Of a stretch of 32,744 nucleotides of DNA, positions 23,934 to 32,603 are shown in pieces. The translations under genes were made by a program, and so were the position numbers. The number at the start of each line of letters is the position of its first letter. Position 1 is the stretch's first letter. Origin of the DNA: Rhodobacterales bacterium (GTDB taxonomy: Bacteria > Pseudomonadota > Alphaproteobacteria > Rhodobacterales > Rhodobacteraceae); assembly GCA_025362795.1 (NCBI GenBank), contig JANYFE010000052.1, forward strand, positions 1-32,744, written 5' to 3'. The notes under the pieces were generated by a model, which did no database searches, was not told where the DNA came from, and saw only the letters and a list, made by a program, of their open reading frames with translations.

Positions 23934-24805
23934 GCCTTGCTCTCGAGGCCAAGTGCCAACTGGTAGACATCGCGTTTGGGCAGGCCAAGTTCGTCGGCCA
24001 CGAGCGCCGCCGCGTCCTTCAGGCTGTGTGTCAACATCACCTTCTTTAACACCTCTACAACGGTTTCCGACTTTGCCTCGGCCGCAGTGGCACGGTCTAC
24101 CACAACGACAATTTCACCCTTCACGTCACGCTGTGCAAAGGCATCAGCCAGTTCCCCGAGCTCCCCCCTCGTCACTTCTTCGTACTTTTTGGTTAATTCT
24201 CTGCAAACTGCCGCAGATCTCTTTTCGCCCAGCACCTCCACCATATCACGAAGGCAGGCAGCAATGCGACGCGGAGATTCGTAAAAAACCAGCGTTCCCG
24301 GCACCACCGACAATTCGCGCAGCACAGAGCGCCGCGCCGCTCTTTTGTTTGGAAGGAAGCCTGCAAACAAGAACCGGTCGCTTGGCAGGCCTGACACGGT
24401 AAGGGCACAGAGGACTGCCGACGGGCCGGGCGCAGCAAGAACCGTCAATCCGGCGGCTATTGCTGCGCGCGACAGTTGGAATCCAGGGTCCGCCACCAAG
24501 GGCGTGCCGGCTTCCGAAGCATAAGCTACTGATTTGCCGTCCTGCAGCGCAGCGATTAGGCGTGGCCGCGCCGCCTCACCGTTGTGGTCATGGTAAGCGA
24601 TCAAAGGCCGGCCACCGAGGGCGATCCCGTGAATTTCCATCAGGTGGCGGAGAGTTCGGGTGTCCTCCGCGGCGAGTACGTCGGCACCTGCTAAGATATC
24701 AAGCGCCCGCAGCGTGATGTCACGGGCTGCCCCGATCGGAGTTGAAACGAAGTGCAACCCCGGCGGGATCCTGGAAATGTCTGGCACAGCCTTGCCCAAA
24801 GTCAT
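23930..24805 (-). CDS. rsmI: 16S rRNA 2'-O-ribose C1402 methyltransferase
   Basis: This protein has 291 residues and belongs to the tetrapyrrole-methylase fold family. Landmarks are LHFVSTPIGAARDITLRAL at the N-terminus, AAEDTRT, the SAM-loop ASEAGTPLVADPG, APGPSAVLCAL, FLFAGFLPNK and YESPRR. It methylates the 2'-OH of C1402 in the ribosomal P site region. The frame opens another 60 codons upstream, but the ATG at 24803-24805 has AGGAG ten bases before it and begins the conserved domain. It is the first gene of the minus-strand run and is divergent from the lipoprotein gene, the standard rsmI/lpoA arrangement. Confidence 0.96.
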   Translation of the reverse strand: MTLGKAVPDISRIPPGLHFVSTPIGAARDITLRALDILAGADVLAAEDTRTLRHLMEIHGIALGGRPLIAYHDHNGEAARPRLIAALQDGKSVAYASEAGTPLVADPGFQLSRAAIAAGLTVLAAPGPSAVLCALTVSGLPSDRFLFAGFLPNKRAARRSVLRELSVVPGTLVFYESPRRIAACLRDMVEVLGEKRSAAVCRELTKKYEEVTRGELGELADAFAQRDVKGEIVVVVDRATAAEAKSETVVEVLKKVMLTHSLKDAAALVADELGLPKRDVYQLALGLESKA

Positions 24806-24894
24806 TGCGAGTTTTCTCCTGCCAAGTTTACTTCCGCAGTTGATGGGCTTAGTCTTTAATCCGTCTGCCACCCGGTGGAAGTGAGGAGTATCCC

Positions 24895-26085
24895 ATGTTG
24901 TCTGCTTTGTCCCGCGCCTACAAGCCGTTGATCTCAATCGCCCGCATCCTTGCCCTGATGGTAGCGGGCTTAGTGCTTGCCGCATGTGAGGCTGGTACCG
25001 GACCAGTGGCGAACGGTGAAAGTCAAAGCAATGGCGCTGCCGTCCCAGTTGCTCTGCTAGTTCCCGGCGGTTCTGGTGAGGCGACCGACGATCTGATTGC
25101 GCGTAGCCTGGAAAACGCCGCGCGCCTCGCGATCGCCGATCTGGGCAGTGTCAAGATTGACCTCCGGGTTTACAACACCGCTGCCTCGCCTGCGCAGGCC
25201 GCCGCGATGGCGACCAAAGCAGTTGATGACGGGGCCAAGATCATTCTGGGCCCGTTTTATGCGCTGGAAGCCAACGCTGCCGGGGTCGCGGTTGCCTCGC
25301 GAGGGATCAATGTTCTGAGTTTTTCCAACAACCCTGACGTGGCAGGCGGGAATGTTTTTATCCTCGGCCAAACCTTCGACACTTCGGCGCGGCGCCTCGC
25401 AAGTTATGCCGTCGGCAAGGGCCTGACCCGCATCATGATCGTTCATGATCAGAACCCCGTCGGCGAAATTGGCAGTGCCTCGATCCAGCGAGCGGTAGCG
25501 GATTCTGGTGGAACGGTGGCAGCGGTCGGCAGCTATGCGTTCTCACAAAGTGATGTGGTCCAGGCCGTGCCGCAAATTGTCGCGTCGGCCCGGTCAAGCA
25601 ATGCGAACGCGATCTTCCTGACGGCTGACCCCGGCGGGGCCCTGCCGCTGATCAGTCAGCTTCTGAAAGAGAATGGGCTTGATCCGGCGACAACGCAGTT
25701 CATAGGCCTCGCCCGTTGGGATGTCCCAGCCGCGATACAGACGCTGCCCGGGGTGCAAGGGGGTTGGTTTGCGCTGCCCGACCCGGCACAAAATCAACCC
25801 TACCAGACCCGTTATGCGGCAACCTATGGCGCCGCGCCGCCGATCTATGCCGGCTTTGCGTATGATGGCATTGCAGCGATTGGGGCATTGGCCAGCCAGG
25901 GTAGCAGTGCCGGGTTTACAAATGCCGGGCTCACTCAGGGCGCAGGTTTCGTCGGCGTCAATGGCATCTTCCGCTTCCGCGGCGATGGCACGAATGATCG
26001 CGGTCTCGCTGTGGCACAAATTCAGAACAGCACAGTTGTGATAGTCGATGCAGCTCCTCGCAGCTTTGGTGGTGCCGGCTTCTGA
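24895..26085 (+). CDS. Periplasmic lipoprotein, LpoA/YraM-like penicillin-binding-protein activator family
   Basis: This protein has 396 residues. A lipoprotein signal ends in the lipobox LVLAAC with Cys31 as the predicted lipidated residue. The rest is a type I periplasmic-binding (Leu/Ile/Val-binding-like) fold with VPVALLVPGG, IILGPFYALEA and IMIVHDQNPVGEIG, matching the C-terminal half of LpoA. LpoA activates PBP1A in gammaproteobacteria; in alphaproteobacteria the partner is not established. The N-terminal TPR half of E. coli LpoA is absent. The ATG has GAGGAG eight bases before it. It is divergent from rsmI, and its 3' end overlaps glnD by 38 bases. Confidence 0.85.
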   Translation: MLSALSRAYKPLISIARILALMVAGLVLAACEAGTGPVANGESQSNGAAVPVALLVPGGSGEATDDLIARSLENAARLAIADLGSVKIDLRVYNTAASPAQAAAMATKAVDDGAKIILGPFYALEANAAGVAVASRGINVLSFSNNPDVAGGNVFILGQTFDTSARRLASYAVGKGLTRIMIVHDQNPVGEIGSASIQRAVADSGGTVAAVGSYAFSQSDVVQAVPQIVASARSSNANAIFLTADPGGALPLISQLLKENGLDPATTQFIGLARWDVPAAIQTLPGVQGGWFALPDPAQNQPYQTRYAATYGAAPPIYAGFAYDGIAAIGALASQGSSAGFTNAGLTQGAGFVGVNGIFRFRGDGTNDRGLAVAQIQNSTVVIVDAAPRSFGGAGF

Positions 26086-28873
26086 CGCGACGCGGGAGGG
26101 CACCCGCGTCGCTGTAACGCCACAGCCGAAGGCGCCTTTGGATCTGCTTCGGCCTGCAGCCAAGATTCTGGATACGGCAGATCTGACCAGCCGAATTGCG
26201 ATCGCGCTTCAAGGTCAGACTGATACGCGCGCCTGCCGCAGCATCGCCGGAAATCTGCTGGCCGAGGCAAAGACCCACGCCAATGCCTTGCTGGAACAGG
26301 CCTTTGCTGCCGCCCCGCTCAACGCGCTGGACCTAACCCGTGCGCAAGCGCAGCTGACCGACGACCTCGTGCAGATCGGCTTTGACACCGCTCGCCATCT
26401 CCACCCACTGTCCAACCCCACCGAGGCCGAGCGCATTTCAGTTCTGGCGGTTGGCGGCTTTGGCCGTGCCGAAATGGCACCGCATTCCGATGTGGACTTG
26501 CTGTTTTTATACCCGTGGAAGATCACTCCCTGGGCTGAAAGCATCATCGAAAGTCTGCTATACATCCTGTGGGACTTAAAGTTGAAGGTCGGACACTCCA
26601 GCCGCACCATAAAAGACTGCATCCGGCTTGGCCGCGAAGACATCACCATCCGCACTGCTTTGCTGGAACATCGTTTCATCACGGGCGACCGCAAGTTGGC
26701 GCAAGAACTGGACGAAAAACTGTGGGCCGATTTGTTCCGCAACACCGGGCGCGAGTTCATTGAGGCCAAACTTGCCGAACGGGCTGCCCGGCACAAACGG
26801 CAGGGGGGGCAGCGTTACGTTCTCGAACCCAATGTGAAAGAGGCCAAAGGCGGCTTGCGCGACTTGCAAACATTGTATTGGATTGGCAAATACCTGCATC
26901 GCGTGCCGTCTTCCGAAGGTTTGGTTGCCGCCGGGCTGCTCACGTCAGACGAATATGCAATGTTCCGCCGCGCCGAAAATTTCCTGTGGGCCGCCCGCTG
27001 CCATCTGCACTATATCACCGGCCGTGCCACGGATCAGCTGACCTTTGACCTTCAAGTCGAAGTGGCCGAGCGCATGGGCTACAAGGATAGCGGCGGAAGG
27101 CGGGCTGTCGAACACTTCATGCAAGATTATTTTCGCCACGCCACCCGCGTCGGCGAACTGACTCGCATCTTTTTGACAGAACTGGAGGCGCGCCACGTCA
27201 AGCCAGAGGCACGGATCATCGGTTTTTTTCGACGTGGGCGCTTGAAGGCGGGTTACCAACTTGTTCAAGGTCGAATCGACGTTCTGGATCAGAAAAAGTT
27301 TCTGGAAAAGCCGCTAAATCTGCTTTCGATTTTTGAAGAGGCGTTGCGGTCGGGTTACCTTTTACACCCCAATGTTATGCGCCTGATCGCGGCACATCTT
27401 GACCAGATTGACGATTCATTGCGGGACGATGCCGAGGCTGTGCGCACCTTTCTTGATATGTTGCTGAAACACGGCAACCCCGAACGTGCGCTGCGGCGGA
27501 TGAACGAACTGGGTGTCTTGGCTGCCTTCATCCCCGAGTTTGAAAACATCGTCGCGATGATGCAATTCAACGTCTACCACCACTACACAGTAGACGAACA
27601 TATCATCCAGACGATCTCAGTGTTGGCCCAGATCGAGCGCGGCGAGTTGATCGAAGAGCTGCCGGTCGCGACGGGTATTCTCAAAGCCGGGGTCAATCGC
27701 CGCGTGATTTATGTGGCGTTATTGCTGCATGACATCGGCAAAGGTCGGCCGGAAGACCATTCGATCATCGGTGCCCAAATGGCGCGGCGGATCTGCCCGC
27801 GACTTGGTCTGACGGCAGAAGAAACCGAAACCGTAGAATGGCTGGTGCGCTATCATCTCTTGATGTCGGACATGGCGCAAAAGCGCGACATAGGCGACCC
27901 CCGCACGGTCCGCGACTTTGCCAAAGCGGTCAAAACCCGAAAACGGCTGGATTTGCTGACCGTCATGACGGTCTGCGACATTCGTGGGGTCGGTCCGGGA
28001 ACTTGGAACAACTGGAAGGCCATGCTGCTGCGCCAGTTGTACGGCCACACGAACGAGGCGCTTGAAGGTGGGCTGGAATACGTCAACCGCGAACGTCATG
28101 TGGGCGATTCCAAAACCGCGCTGCGGAGACGACTGACTGATTGGCTCAGTCTTGACATCTCCAAAGAAATGGCTCGTCACTACGACCCCTACTGGCAAGC
28201 GCTGACCACGGACACGCAGGAGGTGTTTGCCTGCCTGCTTAAGGACTTGGGCGACGATGAAATCAGGATAGACCTGCACCCCGAACCACAACGCGATGCA
28301 ACAAGAGCTTGTTTCGCCCTAGCCGACCACCCGGGCATATTCTCGCGTCTGGCCGGGGCCTTGGCGCTCGTCGGCGCCAATGTTGTCGATGCGCGGACTT
28401 ATACTTCCAAAGACGGGTACGCCACTGCCGTGTTCTGGATTCAGGATTCGGAAGGGCATCCCTACGAAATCTCGCGGTTGCCACGCTTGCGCGGCATGAT
28501 TGACAAAACACTGATGGGAGTTGTGCAACCGCGCACCGCTTTGGCAGACCGCGACAGGATCAAAAAGCGCGAACGAGAGTTCCGCTTTCCGACCCACATC
28601 ACTTTCGACAACGAAGGCTCCGAAATCTACACGATCATCGAGGTCGATACCCGCGACCGCCCAGGGTTGCTGTTCGATTTGACCCGGACGCTTGCTGCCA
28701 ACAACATCTATATTGCCTCCGCTGTGATTGCGACCTATGGGGCGCAGGTGGTGGACGCCTTCTATGTCAAGGACATGTTCGGGCTGAAATTGCACGCCGG
28801 GCATCGGCAGGAAAGTCTGGACAAAAAGCTGCGGCAGGCCATCGCAGACGGCGCCGAACGCGCACAAGGATAG
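26048..28873 (+). CDS. glnD: [Protein-PII] uridylyltransferase / uridylyl-removing enzyme
   Basis: This protein has up to 941 residues. Domain order is standard: nucleotidyltransferase with GGFGR (136-140) and catalytic Asp148/Asp150 (HSDVDLLFL), the HD hydrolase with LLHDIGKG (His561, Asp562), and two C-terminal ACT domains (about 755-830 and 860-941) that sense glutamine. It adds UMP to PII at low glutamine and removes it at high glutamine. The start is uncertain: ATG 26048 lies inside the lipoprotein gene and has no good ribosome site, while a GGGAGG (26092-26097) falls after it. In-frame TTG at 26138 is an alternative that would trim 30 residues. murJ starts two bases past its stop. Confidence 0.95.
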   Translation: MQLLAALVVPASDATREGTRVAVTPQPKAPLDLLRPAAKILDTADLTSRIAIALQGQTDTRACRSIAGNLLAEAKTHANALLEQAFAAAPLNALDLTRAQAQLTDDLVQIGFDTARHLHPLSNPTEAERISVLAVGGFGRAEMAPHSDVDLLFLYPWKITPWAESIIESLLYILWDLKLKVGHSSRTIKDCIRLGREDITIRTALLEHRFITGDRKLAQELDEKLWADLFRNTGREFIEAKLAERAARHKRQGGQRYVLEPNVKEAKGGLRDLQTLYWIGKYLHRVPSSEGLVAAGLLTSDEYAMFRRAENFLWAARCHLHYITGRATDQLTFDLQVEVAERMGYKDSGGRRAVEHFMQDYFRHATRVGELTRIFLTELEARHVKPEARIIGFFRRGRLKAGYQLVQGRIDVLDQKKFLEKPLNLLSIFEEALRSGYLLHPNVMRLIAAHLDQIDDSLRDDAEAVRTFLDMLLKHGNPERALRRMNELGVLAAFIPEFENIVAMMQFNVYHHYTVDEHIIQTISVLAQIERGELIEELPVATGILKAGVNRRVIYVALLLHDIGKGRPEDHSIIGAQMARRICPRLGLTAEETETVEWLVRYHLLMSDMAQKRDIGDPRTVRDFAKAVKTRKRLDLLTVMTVCDIRGVGPGTWNNWKAMLLRQLYGHTNEALEGGLEYVNRERHVGDSKTALRRRLTDWLSLDISKEMARHYDPYWQALTTDTQEVFACLLKDLGDDEIRIDLHPEPQRDATRACFALADHPGIFSRLAGALALVGANVVDARTYTSKDGYATAVFWIQDSEGHPYEISRLPRLRGMIDKTLMGVVQPRTALADRDRIKKREREFRFPTHITFDNEGSEIYTIIEVDTRDRPGLLFDLTRTLAANNIYIASAVIATYGAQVVDAFYVKDMFGLKLHAGHRQESLDKKLRQAIADGAERAQG

Positions 28874-28874
28874 C

Positions 28875-30446
28875 ATGAAGCCCACAAGCCTGATCCGCAA
28901 CATCCTGACCGTCGGGGGATGGACCCTGCTATCGCGCGGCGCTGGCTTTGCGCGCGACGTGATGATGGCGGCTTACCTCGGCACCGGTCCGGTGGCCGAA
29001 GCCTTCCTCGTCGCCTTTTCCCTCCCCAACATGTTCCGCCGCTTTTTCGCCGAGGGCGCGTTCAACATGGCCTTTGTGCCGATGTTTGCCAAAAAGCTTG
29101 AAGGTGGCGAAGATGCAAAGGTGTTTGCCCGCGACGCGATGAACGGTTTGGCCACCATATTAGTTGTCTTCACCGTCATCGGCACGATCCTGATGCCGGC
29201 GCTGGTCTGGGCAATGGCCTCTGGCTTTGTGGGTGATCAACGCTTTGATCTGGCGGTAGAGTTCGGCCGAATTTCGTTTTCCTACATCTTGTTCATTTCG
29301 CTGGTCGCACTCCTGTCCGGCATTCTGACGACGCATGGCCATTTCACCGAAGCCTCGGTCGTACCAGTGCTGATGAACCTGATGTTTATCACCGCGATGT
29401 GGATGGCGGCGCGGGGCGGTTGGGATATGGGGCGCACCCTGTCATGGACTGTGCCAGTGACGGGTGTTGCGCAACTTGCCTTTACTTGGTGGTCGGCGCG
29501 CAAGATCGGCTATTCCCTGCGACCCGGCTGGCCTCGCTGGACGCCAGAGTTAAAGCGCCTGGCGATGATCGCCGCTCCCGCCGTGCTGGCGGGTGGCGTC
29601 GTCCAGATCAATCTGTTGGTCGGACGGCAGGTTGCCAGCTTTACCGAAGGCGCGGTCGCCTGGCTGACCTATGCTGACCGACTGTATCAACTGCCATTGG
29701 GCGTCGTCGGTATCGCCATCGGCACCGTCCTGCTGCCCGATTTGTCGCGGCGACTGCGCAACGGCGACGCTGAAGGTGGCCGTGCCTCGTTGAACCGCGG
29801 CGCAGAGTTTGCCCTCGCCATGACCCTGCCCGCCGCAGTAGCCCTCGTGGTAATCGCCGAGCCATTGTGTTCAGTCTTGTATCAACGCGGTGCTTTCAAA
29901 CCTCAGGACACTGATGCGACCGCCATCGCTCTGGCCATCTATGGTGCGGGTCTGCCTGCCTTCGTCCTGCACAAAGTTCTGCAACCGCTTTTTTACGCCC
30001 GCGAGGACAGCCGCCGCCCGTTTCTATATGCTATCGCCTCGATGATCACCAATGCGGTGATGGCGGTCGGTCTGATGCCGTGGCTCGGCTTTGCCGCTGC
30101 CGCCTGGGCCACCACTCTGTCCGGTTGGGTCATGGTCTGGCAGCTGTGGCGCGGATCGCGCAGTATGGGTCCAGAGGCGCAATTTGACGACCGGTTCCGT
30201 GAAAGATTGCCTCGGATCATCCTCGCGTCGTTGCTGATGGGAGGCGCGCTTTGGTTTGGATCGATCGCCTTAGCTCCATTGCTGGCCACCCATCTTTGGC
30301 GGTTTGCAGCGCTGCTCTTGTTGATCACATTCGGCATCGTCAGCTATATTGGCATAGGCACATTGATCGGAGCGTTCCGTCTAAGCGACCTTAGAACGCT
30401 GCGCCGCAGCGCAGTCAAACTGCCCGCCGAACCTGATCAAAGCTGA
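28875..30446 (+). CDS. murJ: Lipid II flippase MurJ
   Basis: This integral membrane protein has 523 residues, with about 14 hydrophobic segments and the MviN-family N-terminus (LLSRGAGFARDVMMAAYLG). FSLPNMFRRFFAEGAFN is the strongly conserved segment with functional Arg residues, and ADRLYQLPLGVVGIAIGTVLLP is the mid-protein signature. It flips lipid II across the inner membrane for peptidoglycan synthesis. It starts one base after the glnD stop (TAGC-ATG), so it is probably co-transcribed with glnD. Its last codons overlap the convergent rhomboid-like gene by ten bases. Confidence 0.96.
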   Translation: MKPTSLIRNILTVGGWTLLSRGAGFARDVMMAAYLGTGPVAEAFLVAFSLPNMFRRFFAEGAFNMAFVPMFAKKLEGGEDAKVFARDAMNGLATILVVFTVIGTILMPALVWAMASGFVGDQRFDLAVEFGRISFSYILFISLVALLSGILTTHGHFTEASVVPVLMNLMFITAMWMAARGGWDMGRTLSWTVPVTGVAQLAFTWWSARKIGYSLRPGWPRWTPELKRLAMIAAPAVLAGGVVQINLLVGRQVASFTEGAVAWLTYADRLYQLPLGVVGIAIGTVLLPDLSRRLRNGDAEGGRASLNRGAEFALAMTLPAAVALVVIAEPLCSVLYQRGAFKPQDTDATAIALAIYGAGLPAFVLHKVLQPLFYAREDSRRPFLYAIASMITNAVMAVGLMPWLGFAAAAWATTLSGWVMVWQLWRGSRSMGPEAQFDDRFRERLPRIILASLLMGGALWFGSIALAPLLATHLWRFAALLLLITFGIVSYIGIGTLIGAFRLSDLRTLRRSAVKLPAEPDQS

Positions 30447-31153
30447 TCTCGCTGCCTGATCCGTGCCACCACCCGCAACCAGCCCCCGGGGCTCAGCACA
30501 AAAGACAACACGAACCCGGATGCAAACCCCGCCAGATCAGCGACCCAGGTCCAGTTCGCCCCCGCCTCGCTGCCATACCAGGCCAGCGTCGCCACCGCGA
30601 AAACCATCTGAAATCCCAGCAAAAATCCGATCAGCTGAAAGGCCCTCAACTGGTTGCCGCCACTGCCCGACAGACGCACCCACAAAATGAACGTATAGGC
30701 TCCGATCATGCCATAAACCGGAGGATAGCCTCCGATCAGCGCAGTCTGCGTCACGGGTACGGCGGTGTAAGCTAGGGCGCCCGTGCCGGTAGCCACCAGA
30801 AAAATCGCCAACACTGCCCACCAATGGAACACCTCGCCAACGAATTTTCCCAAAGCCAGAAAAATCACCACGACGAAAATCGCTTGTGTGGCATCCGTGT
30901 GGACCAGAGGATAGCTGATCATGCGCCACAGCCCGTCCACCGGGTATTGATGCAAGCTGATCATCTGACGCAAATAATCAGGCGCGAAGGCCAGTGTCTG
31001 CAGGGCCTGCACCCGCCAGCCAATCGCGGCAGGCCCGCCGACCATCCCGCTCGCACCCGCATTCAGCGCAAGTTCCATCGCAATCATTGGCAAGGCTAGA
31101 ATCCAGACAATGGGCGGCAGTGGGTTCAGCGGCGGCGCGTTATGGTCTTGCAT
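30437..31153 (-). CDS. Rhomboid-fold membrane protein lacking the catalytic Ser and His
   Basis: This protein has 238 residues and about six transmembrane segments. The rhomboid scaffold is recognisable: MISYPLVHTDATQAIFVVV matches the family's loop before TM2, GGYPPVYGMIGAY (141-153) aligns with the GxSGxxxGLxGA segment, and DLAGFASGF (206-214) with the HLGGxxxG segment. In both the active residue is replaced: Ser by Tyr143 and His by Asp206. It should not be a protease and may act as a client-binding pseudoprotease. The frame opens to 31324, but the ATG at 31151-31153 has AAAGGG upstream and starts the domain. It is divergent from trpS and convergent with murJ. Confidence 0.72.
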   Translation of the reverse strand: MQDHNAPPLNPLPPIVWILALPMIAMELALNAGASGMVGGPAAIGWRVQALQTLAFAPDYLRQMISLHQYPVDGLWRMISYPLVHTDATQAIFVVVIFLALGKFVGEVFHWWAVLAIFLVATGTGALAYTAVPVTQTALIGGYPPVYGMIGAYTFILWVRLSGSGGNQLRAFQLIGFLLGFQMVFAVATLAWYGSEAGANWTWVADLAGFASGFVLSFVLSPGGWLRVVARIRQRDQL

Positions 31154-31238
31154 GTCGTCCCTTTCGGGGCTGGTTGATTGACGGCCCGTTATGGCAGCGA
31201 TAATGCCAACGGACAGCATATTCCAGATGGAGCCTTTC

Positions 31239-32282
31239 ATGTCCGAGCCGGTCCAAACGCCTCCGACCTTCCCGCGCCGTATCTTCTCGGGCATCCAGCC
31301 TTCCGGCGGATTGACCCTTGGCAACTACCTTGGTGCGCTGAAACGCTTTGTCGAAAAGCAGGATGAAGGCATTGAAACTATTTACTGTTTGGTCGACATG
31401 CACGCCATCACGGTCTGGCAGGACCCCGTCAAACTACGCCAACAAACCCGCGAAGCGGCGGCAGGGTTCATTGCGGCGGGCATTGATCCAAGACGCTCGA
31501 TTCTGTTCAACCAGTCTCAGGTGACAGCACACGTCGAACTGGCATGGATTTTCAACTGCATAGCGCGGATGGGCTGGATGAGTCGCATGACGCAGTTCAA
31601 GGACAAGGCCGGCAAGAACAGCGAAAACGTTTCGCTTGGCCTGTTTGCCTATCCTTCCCTTATGGCCGCCGACATCATGGCCTACAAAGCAACCGATGTG
31701 CCGGTGGGCGAGGATCAGAAACAGCATCTTGAATTGTGCCGCGACATCGCAATCAAGTTCAACAATGATTACAAAGTTGATTACTTTCCGATAGTTGAAC
31801 CTCTGATCGAAGGGGTTGCAACACGGGTCATGTCCCTACGCGACGGCACGAAAAAAATGTCCAAATCCGACCCGTCGGACCAAAGCCGAATCAACTTGAC
31901 GGATGATGCCGACATGATCGCCAACAAAATCCGCAAGGCCAAGACCGATACAGATCCTTTGCCGGATTCGGTCGAGGGGCTGAAGGACCGGCCAGAGGCG
32001 CGAAACCTTGTCAACATCTATGCGGCGTTGGCCGACCTTGCGCCTGCCAAGGTGATTCAAGACTTCGCAGGTGCCCAGTTCGGCACTTTCAAACCGGCCC
32101 TGGCAGAGCTTGCGGTTGCCAAACTGTCGCCGATCACCGGCGAGATGACACGCCTGATGAAAGACCCAGCTGAGATTGACCGGATTCTCGGCAAAGGCGC
32201 CGATCAAGCCGACGCAATTGCCCGCCCGATCGTAGACAAAGTTTACGATATCGTGGGGATGATCCGCTCGCGGCAGGTTTAG
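31239..32282 (+). CDS. trpS: Tryptophanyl-tRNA synthetase
   Basis: This class I synthetase has 347 residues, the normal bacterial length plus a short N-terminal tail. The ATP signatures are TLGNYLGA (26-33, the HIGH equivalent) and KMSKS (206-210). [14 protein letters not shown] is the family start. It charges tRNA-Trp in the cytosol. The frame opens to 31191, but the ATG at 31239 is chosen because GGAG lies seven bases before it. No attenuator is visible upstream. The gene ends with TAG 32280-32282, directly followed by an open but start-less frame. Confidence 0.97.
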   Translation: MSEPVQTPPTFPRRIFSGIQPSGGLTLGNYLGALKRFVEKQDEGIETIYCLVDMHAITVWQDPVKLRQQTREAAAGFIAAGIDPRRSILFNQSQVTAHVELAWIFNCIARMGWMSRMTQFKDKAGKNSENVSLGLFAYPSLMAADIMAYKATDVPVGEDQKQHLELCRDIAIKFNNDYKVDYFPIVEPLIEGVATRVMSLRDGTKKMSKSDPSDQSRINLTDDADMIANKIRKAKTDTDPLPDSVEGLKDRPEARNLVNIYAALADLAPAKVIQDFAGAQFGTFKPALAELAVAKLSPITGEMTRLMKDPAEIDRILGKGADQADAIARPIVDKVYDIVGMIRSRQV

Positions 32283-32324
32283 GTTCGCAATCTTGCAAAG
32301 CTGTGCCTGTTCGCGCTTATCGGC

Positions 32325-32603
32325 GTGTCGCTGCTTGGTTTCGTTCATAGCACCATGCGAATCGCATCTGATCCTTTGCTACGCCCCATTGTGGAACGCA
32401 CCAAACAGGAATTTGCTGCAGCACTTGACAGCGAACTCGCGGCGCGTGTGACGCCCTCAAGGATCGCATCTCGCAATGGCGAGCTTTTAGATGAAGAGCC
32501 GTGCAATCGGATCGCCTTTCAAGCAGTCGAAGTAATAGCGATAGATCGCGACATCACGTTGCCAGACGAACTGGCACATCGTCACGCAAATACTTTGGGA
32601 TGA
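32325..32603 (+). pseudogene. Remnant of a small membrane-anchored or secreted protein gene, cut by the right-hand IS
   Basis: An open frame follows the trpS stop without interruption from 32283 (VRNLAKLCLFALIGVSLLGF...), giving a hydrophobic N-terminal stretch and then a soluble part (DPLLRPIVERTKQEFAAALD, ending LPDELAHRH). The first codon after trpS is GTT, not a start; the only starts are GTG at 32325, which would cut the hydrophobic segment, and ATG at 32355. The frame ends at TGA 32601-32603, where the IS probably begins. I recall similar sequences after trpS in related genomes that are longer, but cannot name a function. Reading: a degraded gene with start lost and 3' end replaced. Confidence 0.5.

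Noticed and set aside
31154-31238. Trp attenuator or T-box upstream of trpS
   Set aside because: Only 85 bases separate the divergent starts, with no Trp-rich leader peptide or terminator stem.
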